From contig NZ_JACKTY010000020.1 of assembly GCF_025822605.1 (NCBI RefSeq), positions 156,524-220,523 of the forward strand: DNA of 64,000 nucleotides, in the 5' to 3' direction. Each line of letters begins with the position of its first letter. Within the stretch, counting starts at the first letter, position 1. This DNA comes from Mycolicibacterium komossense. Its GTDB lineage: Bacteria > Actinomycetota > Actinomycetes > Mycobacteriales > Mycobacteriaceae. This document shows positions 37,297 through 45,352 of the stretch, in pieces. A program made the translations under genes and the position numbers. The notes under the pieces were generated by a model. It had not been told where the DNA came from, ran no database searches, and saw only the letters and a program-made list of their open reading frames with translations.

Positions 37297-38666
37297 TAGG
37301 CGACACCAACCGATCGCATGAAAGTGGTCTGCGCTCGATAGGCCAGCGACTGCTCTGTCGCATCCATCGCGCCGCCTATCGATACGAACGAAAGGGTTGC
37401 GTTACTGAAGGATTCCACGCCGTTGGATGAGAACAGCAGTAGCGGCGAAGTCGGGTTAGGCGTGACGGTGTCCGAATACATGCGGGTGTCCGCTGCGATC
37501 TCGGATCCCTCTTTGTACAGGTGTGCGCTGTTGGGTGCGTCTTGGGTGAGGAAGTAAAGGCCCGGCCGTGCTGTGGCACTGATGGGCGCAGTGAGGCCGT
37601 TGGGCTTCGCGGTGCGCCAAGTCACGGCGCTGGCCGCCGCCTGGAAGGCGACATTCCAGCCGGCGGTCAACCACAGATCCCATCCGCCGGCCGTCGAAGG
37701 GGTAGTCAGCCACAGCCCTATCGACATGTCGGTCACGTGAGTGTTGACCGCTTCAATGGACACGTTCGCCAGGTAGCTGCTCGTTCCGTTGCCCTTAAAA
37801 CCTCTGTCCGGTATGAAAAGCGGAGAGTTGTATGCGCGAAGATTTGTCTCTTCGATCTTGTCTGGTAGCCAGTTCAGTAACGCCGCCTGTTGCCTATGTG
37901 CCGCGAGCGGGCAGAACACATCGAGACGATCCCAAATTCCATACCCCTTGTAATCCCTGATCAGCCTGTCAATTGCTTTGCGGCGGTCAAAGTCCGGCCG
38001 AACTTCCATGCGATCGAAGATGCTGACTGCTTCGTCTGTGTAGTTTCCAACGATGTTGGAGACAGCAGTGCCGACGATATCGGCAAACGGAATTTCCCGG
38101 CCCTCGCCGACCTCAGTCCCATCGGCATAGAACCGCAGCTTGCCTTCGTCGTCGAAGTCCCAGCCATTGGGCACCGCGCGAATCTTGAACCCTCCACCGA
38201 CCGCCGGCGCAGTCTCCAACCAGTCAACTTCGGCGAGATCGGCAACGACTTCGCCGTCGAGCTCGTCATCATGGTCATCGGCAATCGTGGGAGCGATGAT
38301 GGTGATTGAGGGCAGACCGGATAGCTTCTGCCCATTGAATGTCGCGTCATGCGGGCGCAGCGTGTACGTCAGCGGGGTATCGCCGATATTGAGGGCAGAG
38401 CATTTCGCCCACAACATGATGTCGAACTGGTTTTTGCGGACCGCGACCCGTCCAGAGACGATGAATCCCTCTATAGGGTTCAACGTGATTAGCGTTGGCG
38501 GTTCCGCAGTCGTCGCCTTAATGACCGGGAAGCCTTTCGCGGCCGGGGTGACGGTGAACCCGGCATTCAATCCCTTGAGTTCGGGTTTCTCGTCCGCGTC
38601 GGCGACATCGTCGGCAACGCCGACCTTCCACCAGCCCTTGAGGCGAAACGCTTTCAGCTCAGCCAT
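37296..38666 (-). CDS. minor tail protein with lectin-like C-terminal domain
   Basis: 456 residues. The N-terminal ~140 residues (ELKAFRLKGWWKVGVADDVADADEKPELKG, then LITLNPIEGFIVSGRV) are a phage adhesin-type beta domain. The C-terminal ~200 residues form a LamG/concanavalin-like fold (NTHVTDMSIGLWLTTPS, PGLYFLTQD, ATLSFVSIGG). Likely a baseplate fibre contacting the host wall. Its stop overlaps the next ATG by one base; the composite element lies ten bases before its ATG. Lower GC suggests recent acquisition of this module. Confidence 0.75.
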   Translation of the reverse strand: MAELKAFRLKGWWKVGVADDVADADEKPELKGLNAGFTVTPAAKGFPVIKATTAEPPTLITLNPIEGFIVSGRVAVRKNQFDIMLWAKCSALNIGDTPLTYTLRPHDATFNGQKLSGLPSITIIAPTIADDHDDELDGEVVADLAEVDWLETAPAVGGGFKIRAVPNGWDFDDEGKLRFYADGTEVGEGREIPFADIVGTAVSNIVGNYTDEAVSIFDRMEVRPDFDRRKAIDRLIRDYKGYGIWDRLDVFCPLAAHRQQAALLNWLPDKIEETNLRAYNSPLFIPDRGFKGNGTSSYLANVSIEAVNTHVTDMSIGLWLTTPSTAGGWDLWLTAGWNVAFQAAASAVTWRTAKPNGLTAPISATARPGLYFLTQDAPNSAHLYKEGSEIAADTRMYSDTVTPNPTSPLLLFSSNGVESFSNATLSFVSIGGAMDATEQSLAYRAQTTFMRSVGVA

Positions 38667-38676
38667 GCCCCAAGTG

Positions 38677-38710
38677 TGCCCGACATATGTCGTTTTAGAC
38701 CTAATTGCCG
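38677..38710 (-). promoter_or_regulatory. composite start-associated element upstream of tail fibre gene
   Basis: Same layout as at 35215: CGGCAATT, eight unrelated bases, AACGACATATGTCGGGCA with palindrome at 38681-38692, then ten bases to the ATG. Exact conservation of boxes and spacing, with different bases between, argues for function. Confidence 0.72.
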
Positions 38711-38726
38711 GTTGCCGGTGGGGCGC

Positions 38727-38933
38727 CTAACCGATCAGCAGTGCGACGGCAGCCGCCCGCCGGTGCGGCCACTTCGCCGCGCCAGTAGTCCAGCGACCGT
38801 TCCAACGCTCATGCCCCGGATGGTCGATCGTCGGCCACTCGCAGACCGGACACCGATCTTCGGGTTGCCCTTCGTGGAAATCAGGGTCGTCGGTCCCGAA
38901 CGTGTCGAGCCGGTCGAGCAGCCGACGGATCAC
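38727..38933 (-). CDS. small phage protein with one CxxC
   Basis: 68 residues from a GTG overlapping the upstream stop as GTGA. CPVCEWPTIDHPGHERW could bind zinc with its cysteines and histidines. Unknown function; lies among minor tail genes. Confidence 0.55.
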   Translation of the reverse strand: MIRRLLDRLDTFGTDDPDFHEGQPEDRCPVCEWPTIDHPGHERWNGRWTTGAAKWPHRRAAAVALLIG

Positions 38934-39250
38934 AGCAGGGATGCTTGGTACTCGGCGAAATCCGCTGGCGTGATCGCCATAATCACACCGAACGGCATCT
39001 TCTGCAGATGGTCATGGAGATAGACAGTGAAGCCAGGGCGGTCCAGCCGGGACGGCTCAGGGTTGAGCTCGAGGATGTATCCGGGGCCGCCGTCTGCTGT
39101 GGTGCGGTGCGCCATGATGTTGCCGCGCCACTTCCCGAGCTGCCCCTCGTACAACTCGCGGAACACCGCAAACATCACGTCATAGTCAGTGAGTTCGACG
39201 TGACCGGTCTCGTCGAACACGGTTGCTGGGGCTAGGTTTTGGTCGTCCAT
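38930..39250 (-). CDS. small phage protein among tail genes
   Basis: 106 residues, soluble and acidic at the start (MDDQNLAPATVFDETGHVEL), with a beta-rich middle (GPGYILELNPEP, GFTVYLHDHLQKMPFGVIMAI). No family recognised. Overlap with the next gene and short gap to the previous one place it in the tail operon. Confidence 0.65.
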   Translation of the reverse strand: MDDQNLAPATVFDETGHVELTDYDVMFAVFRELYEGQLGKWRGNIMAHRTTADGGPGYILELNPEPSRLDRPGFTVYLHDHLQKMPFGVIMAITPADFAEYQASLL

Positions 39251-39261
39251 GGTTCGTTCCT

Positions 39262-40335
39262 CTACAGGTTGGATTCGAAGAAGGTGAAGGACCCGACGCG
39301 GGCGGGCACCGCTTGGGTGAAGAAGAAGTTGACGGCCGACCCGCCGAGATACAGATAGATGTCGTTGTCCAGCGTGATTCCGGTGTCGGCGACGACGACC
39401 GCGGCGCCGCCGTTGAGGATGATGCGCGCGCTTCTGGGGTCTGCTGTTGTGCCGTAGTAGATCTCCCACGAGTCGCCTTTGTCCTCGGTGTATGACAGCG
39501 GGGAAATGAGGGCGGATGGGACGCCCGCGGAGACCGTGACTAGTCCGGCTTGGTTGAATGACCGTCCGAGTGCAATCCCGTTCCCGGAGCTGTTCACAGC
39601 CCCGAGGTAGTTCATCGGTCCGGAACGCTCAGAGACGGTCTCCAGGAGCATCGCGGCACCGAACTTGCCGGTGCTGATGTGCATGTCTGGGTTGCGGTAA
39701 CAGCAGGTTCGCGCACTGGCCCCCGCTGCCTTCCACGCCAAGGCGCTAGAGCCGTTCGGCCCGAATGTTCCCGCCCCCGGACCTGATTCGTACCTCACAT
39801 ACGGCGATGGGAGGTACGGCGAGCTGGCGTAGTCCAGGTTGTCGATGTAGTAGGCGCCGTCGCCGGCGAAGAACCGGGCCTTAAGCGCATTGATCTCACG
39901 CATGGCGTTGTTGCCGACGTTTTGCGCGTTGTTGCCCACGGTGAGAATGCCCGTGATCGCATTCCACACGTTGTTGGCCGCGGTGCCCGGATCAACCAGC
40001 GTGATTCCCGAGAATGCCTTCGTGATCGCGTCGCCGATACCGGAAAGCGGATCCAGGAACGCGTGAATGATCGACGTCCATGCCTGTTCCGGGGTCGGGA
40101 AACTAGTGAAGTCGAAGTTGGGAATCAGCCCTTTGAGCCAGGCGAAAAACAGCGGCAGGTCGATTCCGATCACCTGCCTCAGCGCCTCCATCCCGAAGTC
40201 TTGAAGCGACTTCACGTAGCCGGCGAGCAGTGATTCCGGCGTGAGCTTCGGGAATCGGCCGACCTCTTCGGCGAGCTGCTTCCGCGGATCGCGATCGACT
40301 TCCAGCGGCCGGCGGTCGTAGACCTTGCCGCCCAT
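39262..40335 (-). CDS. minor tail protein
   Basis: 357 residues. N-terminal half is helical and typical of mycobacteriophage minor tail proteins (GGKVYDRRPLEVDRDPRKQ, GMEALRQVIGIDLPLFFAWL, NNVWNAITGIL). The C-terminal half is beta-rich (ISTGKFGAAMLLETVS, WEIYYGTTADPRS, DIYLYLGGSAVNFFF). Probably a baseplate or fibre protein. Confidence 0.75.
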   Translation of the reverse strand: MGGKVYDRRPLEVDRDPRKQLAEEVGRFPKLTPESLLAGYVKSLQDFGMEALRQVIGIDLPLFFAWLKGLIPNFDFTSFPTPEQAWTSIIHAFLDPLSGIGDAITKAFSGITLVDPGTAANNVWNAITGILTVGNNAQNVGNNAMREINALKARFFAGDGAYYIDNLDYASSPYLPSPYVRYESGPGAGTFGPNGSSALAWKAAGASARTCCYRNPDMHISTGKFGAAMLLETVSERSGPMNYLGAVNSSGNGIALGRSFNQAGLVTVSAGVPSALISPLSYTEDKGDSWEIYYGTTADPRSARIILNGGAAVVVADTGITLDNDIYLYLGGSAVNFFFTQAVPARVGSFTFFESNL

Positions 40336-40781
40336 CAGGTGCCAGCTTCGGCGTCGACGGCCTGGTGCTCGGCGTCGAGCGCTTCGAAGTGCGCGCGCTC
40401 GGCTGCCAACCACTGATCGCAGTTCCACACGAACTCCGCGGCGTGCCAGTCGAACATCGCCTGGTCGAGCCGGCCAAGCCCAGAGAACTCGAACCAGTCG
40501 AAGTCGCCGACCGGCCGGCCAAGCGCTTCGGACAGCCGCGGATCTACATCGGCGATCGGGATCAGCCGTTCGGAATACTCGATGAGGACCAGGCGGTCGT
40601 GAGCGACGGTGTTCTCGAACGACTCACGGCCGAGCCAGCGCGCCGTCGTCACGTCCTGGTGCTCGTCGTCGGCGCCGAGCTCTGCGACTGCTGGCCGATC
40701 GCCGCGGATAAGCGGAACGACTGTCTTGTACCGCTTCTCGAATGGCTTCTTCGCCGGCGATGTCTCGGTGGTCTCAGTCAT
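40335..40781 (-). CDS. phage protein of the tail operon, unknown function
   Basis: 148 residues, acidic and helical (LGRLDQAMFDWHAAEFVWNCDQWLAAERAHFEALDAEHQ). The TGA overlaps the ATG of the following minor tail gene by one base. Position suggests a small structural or assembly protein. Confidence 0.65.
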   Translation of the reverse strand: MTETTETSPAKKPFEKRYKTVVPLIRGDRPAVAELGADDEHQDVTTARWLGRESFENTVAHDRLVLIEYSERLIPIADVDPRLSEALGRPVGDFDWFEFSGLGRLDQAMFDWHAAEFVWNCDQWLAAERAHFEALDAEHQAVDAEAGT

Positions 40782-40792
40782 CGTTTCGTCCT

Positions 40793-41920
40793 TCACTGTG
40801 GAATCAGCATCCAATCGAGCTGCGCGTCGGTGCGGTTGAAGATGTACGCACCGAACAGACCGTCGTTGACGAGCGCGACGTGAATCGTGGGCGCGCTGCC
40901 TGCCGGGACCAGCCCGACGCCGTTGTCTGGTGCCGCGGCCACGGTCGGCGTCGACGGGGACGAGAAGTGCGGCCCGACCTGTGTCCAGCCGATGATGGTT
41001 CCCTTGCCGCGGCCGATCAGCTGCCCGGAAAGCGGATCGCCGAGCCGCACTTCGCAACCGATCGTCAGCGGATCCGAGTCGAGCTCGACGCCGAACGCGT
41101 AGAAGTGCCCACCGACACGGAGCACAGAGTCTTCCTCGCAGACCGGCAACGTGTAGGACAGGATCGGCGCGCGCTGAGCAAGCCCATTGAAGTTCGAGAA
41201 CGCCTGCTCGGGGATCGTGCCGAACTGGACTCGCTTCGTCGACAGATCCGTCGGCCCCCACTTGTTGTTCGCGAGGACACCGAAGACCTTGCCGAACGAC
41301 TTCCCGCCGCCGGCGGTGTTCGGGTCGTAGTTCGTCAGCCCCTCGACCGGGCCCATCACGCCCTGCGGGCCCTGCGGCGACAACGATCGAATCTTGAAGA
41401 CCGGCAGTTCTGGTGTCCCGCCGGGGATCACCTGGTCGCCGGCCGCGATCACTTCCGGGGTCCGCTCGGACATCGGAATCGTTTCGTATTGGAGCGTGAT
41501 CTTCGGCGTCGCGCCGGTCTTGCCCTGCGGGCCCGGTAGCGCAGCGTGGAAGTCGTTCACGCCATCCCAGACGTAAACCAGTCCGCCGTAAAGGAACCCG
41601 TGGTTCTTGAGTTCCGGCCCCCAGTTCACCGGCAGGTCGATTTCGTCGTCGTCGTTGAGCGGCACCGGCCAGTGCAGTTCGATCATGGGCGCGTTCTTGC
41701 CGGGGAACCCGCGCGGCCCGATGAGCACGGTCGTCGTGATAACGGCTTTCCCGTCGACCATTTCGAGCGTCGCACCGACCATGGGCGGGGTGTCGGGATC
41801 GCCCACCAGCCCGACCCACGTCGACTGCAACATCGCCTGAAACAGCGCCGTCGCATCACCAGTGGTCGGGAACTGGTGGTTCGCGTAGAAGTCGTCGATA
41901 TCTGCTTCGGTGATCGTCAT
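40793..41920 (-). CDS. minor tail protein with collagen-like triplets
   Basis: 375 residues. A globular N-terminus is followed by short collagen-type triplets (IGPRGFPGKN, GPQGKTGATP, SPQGPQGVMGP) interspersed with small domains and a beta-rich C-terminus (GTIIGWTQVGPHFSSPSTPT). Trimeric fibres with Gly-x-y repeats are frequent at siphovirus tail tips. Confidence 0.78.
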   Translation of the reverse strand: MTITEADIDDFYANHQFPTTGDATALFQAMLQSTWVGLVGDPDTPPMVGATLEMVDGKAVITTTVLIGPRGFPGKNAPMIELHWPVPLNDDDEIDLPVNWGPELKNHGFLYGGLVYVWDGVNDFHAALPGPQGKTGATPKITLQYETIPMSERTPEVIAAGDQVIPGGTPELPVFKIRSLSPQGPQGVMGPVEGLTNYDPNTAGGGKSFGKVFGVLANNKWGPTDLSTKRVQFGTIPEQAFSNFNGLAQRAPILSYTLPVCEEDSVLRVGGHFYAFGVELDSDPLTIGCEVRLGDPLSGQLIGRGKGTIIGWTQVGPHFSSPSTPTVAAAPDNGVGLVPAGSAPTIHVALVNDGLFGAYIFNRTDAQLDWMLIPQ

Positions 41921-42372
41921 GTCAGTGCCTCCTCGTCGATTTCAATGTTCGTTCGGACCTTCCAGGGGATCCGGTCGTCGGGGTCGGCCACCGGGCCGCT
42001 GTCGCCGACCTGTAGCCGGCGGATCGCTGCGTCGCGCTGCTCGACTGGCAGCGCCTGTATTTCGTCGAGAGTGAGCCCGTCGAGCGGATCCGCCGGCAGG
42101 TCCGGCGCGTCGAGCGGAACCCACTCGACGTAGCCGTTCGGGTACTCGCGACGCTTGATTTTCGGATCGCCGCCGAACTCGGCCGGCCAGCACCGCGCGA
42201 AATGCCATGCGAGCGCCGGCTTCAGGTAGCGGAGGTCGTAGTGATGGCCGTGCTTGTCGATCGGGTTGTCGAGCATCTGGTCGATCAGGTAAACCAGCTC
42301 CTGCGCCGGCTGTAGGTCCGGCGGAATGTCGAACGCCAGCCGCGCGAAGCGGTCGTCGGGGTGGGTGTCCAT
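41917..42372 (-). CDS. phage tail-operon protein, unknown function
   Basis: 151 residues, overlapping both neighbours (ATGA and one base). Helical N-terminus (ELVYLIDQMLDNPIDKHGHHYDLRYL) and acidic C-terminus. Found between two minor tail genes; likely structural or assembly. No recognised domain. Confidence 0.65.
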   Translation of the reverse strand: MDTHPDDRFARLAFDIPPDLQPAQELVYLIDQMLDNPIDKHGHHYDLRYLKPALAWHFARCWPAEFGGDPKIKRREYPNGYVEWVPLDAPDLPADPLDGLTLDEIQALPVEQRDAAIRRLQVGDSGPVADPDDRIPWKVRTNIEIDEEALT

Positions 42373-42875
42373 CAGAAGTTCGTCCCTTGTCCGAACAGCA
42401 TCGCGAGTCCGTTCCAGAACTGTTGCGCCGTCCTCGTTACCTGCGCTAGCCCGGATTCGGATTCGCGGTCGTCGCCGATCGACAGATCGAATGTCTTCGG
42501 CGTGGTCTCGTCTTCGTGGAGGCGGATCGCCGAGATGTGATCCTGCGAGAGGATCCCGTCGATCTCGAACAGCGCACGATCGCCCATATCGGCGTCGATG
42601 AAGATCCGGTGCGGTCGTGCGTTGCGCACCGACACCTTGAAAGCGTGGAACGGCTTCGTTTTGTCGAGCCCTTCGCGGATGGTCAGCGGCGACGAGATGA
42701 CGTAGGCCGAGCCGGATCCCTGGACGAAATCTTCGAGGAATCCGTATTCGTCAGAAGACAATTCGCGGTTCACGTCGGTGTACCTGATGAAGCTGAAAAA
42801 CAGGTCGTCAGCCTGATTTTGGTAGACGTTCTCGACGCCTTCGGAGCCGGGAAGCTGCGCCGGCATACCTGGCAT
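42372..42875 (-). CDS. minor tail protein, C-terminal portion of a split gene
   Basis: 167 residues from the first ATG, but that ATG has no ribosome box. The same frame is open 22 codons further up to a TGA at 42942-42944, reading LNQVQTFLIRYGISKIAEAI, with no ATG, GTG or TTG. This piece (NQADDLFFSFIRYTDVNREL, GSAYVISSPLTIREGL, KPFHAFKVSVRN) continues the usual ~580-residue mycobacteriophage minor tail protein whose first 400 residues are encoded by the gene upstream. The two are separated by a perfect hairpin. Confidence 0.7.
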   Translation of the reverse strand: MPGMPAQLPGSEGVENVYQNQADDLFFSFIRYTDVNRELSSDEYGFLEDFVQGSGSAYVISSPLTIREGLDKTKPFHAFKVSVRNARPHRIFIDADMGDRALFEIDGILSQDHISAIRLHEDETTPKTFDLSIGDDRESESGLAQVTRTAQQFWNGLAMLFGQGTNF

Positions 42876-42955
42876 CGACGTGATCGCTTCGGCGATCTTC
42901 GAGATCCCGTAGCGGATGAGGAATGTCTGAACTTGGTTGAGTCAGTAAGCCCTTG

Positions 42956-42998
42956 GGGCTGGTGCCCTCGCGCGGTTAGGCAGCGAGGGCACCAGCCC
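42956..42998. repeat. perfect 16-bp inverted repeat interrupting a minor tail gene
   Basis: Arms at 42956-42971 and 42983-42998 are exactly complementary; the 11-base loop holds the TAA stop (42976-42978) of the upstream gene. There is no U-tract on the minus-strand RNA, so it is not a normal terminator. The frame needed for the downstream part is re-entered 34 bases after the stop. Candidate recoding signal or insertion scar. Confidence 0.75.
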
Positions 42999-44178
42999 AC
43001 TGGGGCGATCGTCCCCCGGTCATAATGGTTTTCGCCTTGGACTTATACATGTTGTGCTCGGACGAGATGATCGCCGAGCGCGGCCCGTCTCGGAACACCA
43101 GCGACGGGACCGCCGGCGCCGCGCCGAACCATTTACGGATCAGCGGATCGTTCACGCCGTCGCCGTCTTGGTCGGAATAGAGCACGGTCCCGATCAGATC
43201 GTCGCCGGTCGCGGCGAGCAGCTGGATCGCGCCGCCATCGGCCAGGCCGGTGACCCCGGTAATCCCGGACTTATCTTCGACCGCGATCACGATGCAGTTC
43301 CGCGACGGCCGGGCCAGCTGCTCACCGACCAGCATCGCAAGTTCCGGGTGCGGACTGTCTTCGTCCTCTTCGAGCCAGATATACGTTCGGACCTGACAGC
43401 CGGCGTCGCGCAACATCTGCTCGGTGACACTGTGCGCGTCTTGCCAGCGCGACATGATGACCGATAGCCGGCTGGTGTCGAATATCGGGTTCACGAACTG
43501 CATCTGAATCGGGTGGTTGAGCATCGAGAAGTTGCCCGGCGCCCCGAGTAGCGCACCGACGTAGGCGCCCGGATTGAGCAGGTTTGTAAACACGGCCAGG
43601 GCCGGATTGAACAGTCGCGCCAGGTTCGCAGCCCCGGTCGTTGCGATGATGGTTCGGCAATTGCCCGGCAGCAGCCAGCATTTGATGACCTGCGCCTCTG
43701 GCGGTGCGAAAACCGTCGCGCCGAACAGGATGTGTTTCCAGTGCTCCCGGTTCTCGCTGATCTGCAACGTCACAGTGACTTCGCCGTCTTCGGCCCGACC
43801 GACCTTGACGTTGGTCACCTTGAAACCCCAGCGCCAGCGCCAGTTCCGCCGGTGCGGGTACGGGTCGACGGTGAAGTTCAGATCCTCTTCGGCGCGAACG
43901 TCGGTGCGGACAAACTTCACCAGCCAGTCCGCGCCGCGCAGCACCACTTCGCCGGTGCCGGTGTCGTGCTGCATCTGCTCGGCGTCGAACGCCTTGTGCG
44001 TGCGGACGGTGCCGATGTACCGCAGCTTCTTGTCCCAGAGCCGATACAGGGATGGGGCCTTCGCCTCTTCGTCGATCACACGCCGGCGCGAATTGACCTG
44101 GTTCCACGTCGCGATCGGATCCCGCTTCGGGTCGGCGCCCACTACGCCGGCCAGCTGCATTGGCATCAGCATCGACAT
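42976..44178 (-). CDS. minor tail protein, N-terminal portion (Gp37-like baseplate family)
   Basis: 400 residues of the second minor tail protein that follows the tape measure in siphoviruses. A beta-rich start (SLYRLWDKKLRYIGTVRTHK, DADWLVKFVRT type) is the T4 gp27/Gp37-like baseplate hub. Typical closing segment MSKAKATT-like (YKSKAKTIMTGGRSPQW) is followed by AGALAA and a stop in a hairpin loop, whereas homologues continue about 180 residues. Either the protein is truncated, or a recoding event joins it to the downstream frame. Confidence 0.78.
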   Translation of the reverse strand: MSMLMPMQLAGVVGADPKRDPIATWNQVNSRRRVIDEEAKAPSLYRLWDKKLRYIGTVRTHKAFDAEQMQHDTGTGEVVLRGADWLVKFVRTDVRAEEDLNFTVDPYPHRRNWRWRWGFKVTNVKVGRAEDGEVTVTLQISENREHWKHILFGATVFAPPEAQVIKCWLLPGNCRTIIATTGAANLARLFNPALAVFTNLLNPGAYVGALLGAPGNFSMLNHPIQMQFVNPIFDTSRLSVIMSRWQDAHSVTEQMLRDAGCQVRTYIWLEEDEDSPHPELAMLVGEQLARPSRNCIVIAVEDKSGITGVTGLADGGAIQLLAATGDDLIGTVLYSDQDGDGVNDPLIRKWFGAAPAVPSLVFRDGPRSAIISSEHNMYKSKAKTIMTGGRSPQWAGALAA

Positions 44179-44179
44179 A

Positions 44180-45352
44180 TCAGGACCACGACGACCGGTA
44201 ATACTGCGGGAGAATCATTTCGACCGACCCGTTCGGGTTGGTGTGCGTCACGGTGATATGCGCGACGCTGCGTTCCGGGATCGGGTTGTCAAAGTCGATC
44301 CCGCCAGGTGTCCGCCGCTGCGCCGGCAGCTTCGCGTCCAGCTGCGGTTTCAGCAGCAGCTCAAGGAATTGCGACTGGCGAAGCGTCTTGTAAATCTGCC
44401 CGTCGATCGGTTCCTTTTCCGTCGTGAGTGTCTGCCGCGCCTGGTCGGTATCGACGAACATGTAATCGCCGTCATCGGGCAGCAGCGGCGGAATCGGAAC
44501 GTACTTGCCCTCGTTGCCGTCTTGGATTCGCACGCCGTGACCCACCACACCGTCGATCAGAATCGAGTCTTTCGACGTCCCGCGGACGATGAACTTCGGC
44601 GCCGCCTCGAACGTCCCCTTGTTCGCGATGTGGAACGTGTGCTTCGCGTAGCCGTCGCGAATGATGTCCGCCTGCGCCGGTTTCCACACTTCAGTCTCGG
44701 CTCGCTTCGCGAACAGCGGCCACGGCATATGCAGCGTCCCCGAGAGAATCGACGTCGTGTTTCCATTCGACGTCGGCGACTTCTCCGAGTTCACCTTCCA
44801 CGGTCCGCCCTTGATCGCCGGGATCCACCGGAACCCGTGGTCGCGGGTGAAGCTGCCCAGGAACCCCGGAACCTTGTCTGAGAACGATCGCCGGAAACTG
44901 TCTTCGATCTTGTGCATCGCCATGAAACCGCCAGACGGCCGGTTGCGGTTCGCGTTCGGATTGATCACCACACCGAAGTCGACGACGCCCATCATGTAGT
45001 CGGTGCGCTCACGATCGGCGCCAATCAGGTACGGCCCGTTCGAATATCGCTGCTCGAAGTTCAGGTCGTAAACCCCGTCGAGTCCCTTCGCCAGGACCAC
45101 GCCCTCGATGCCCTCGCGCGGCCCGGCCAGGTGCCACACCTTCCAGTTCGTCGCCGGGTGCATCCAGAACCATTGCGGGTGCTCGCCACGGAGGATGTCG
45201 CCGTACTTGCCCATGTCCTCCCAGCGCGTCATCCGCTGCCACGACGGATGCCCGAGGTCGACCGGCGCATACGCCGGGTTGCCGAGATAGTCGTTCGGGT
45301 GCTTGATCTCGTCGAAGTAGAAGTCGTCGTCGCCGAGGAATGGGTCTGGCAT
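44180..45352 (-). CDS. minor tail protein (first after tape measure, Dit-like position)
   Basis: 390 residues. Conserved opening PDPFLGDDDFYFDEIKHPN and a beta-rich body (EGVVLAKGLDGVYDLNFEQRY, AAPKFIVRGTSKDSILID, YVPIPPLLPDDGDYMFVDTD). Placed directly after the tape measure like the distal tail proteins of siphoviruses. The ATG overlaps the tape measure stop region by one base; two bases separate it from the next gene. Confidence 0.82.
   Translation of the reverse strand: MPDPFLGDDDFYFDEIKHPNDYLGNPAYAPVDLGHPSWQRMTRWEDMGKYGDILRGEHPQWFWMHPATNWKVWHLAGPREGIEGVVLAKGLDGVYDLNFEQRYSNGPYLIGADRERTDYMMGVVDFGVVINPNANRNRPSGGFMAMHKIEDSFRRSFSDKVPGFLGSFTRDHGFRWIPAIKGGPWKVNSEKSPTSNGNTTSILSGTLHMPWPLFAKRAETEVWKPAQADIIRDGYAKHTFHIANKGTFEAAPKFIVRGTSKDSILIDGVVGHGVRIQDGNEGKYVPIPPLLPDDGDYMFVDTDQARQTLTTEKEPIDGQIYKTLRQSQFLELLLKPQLDAKLPAQRRTPGGIDFDNPIPERSVAHITVTHTNPNGSVEMILPQYYRSSWS

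Noticed and set aside
42770..43000. Frame MGWCPRCLTARGHQPQ across the hairpin
   Set aside because: Shadow frame of the split minor tail region; it matches neither half of the expected protein, although it shows the hairpin is open in one frame.
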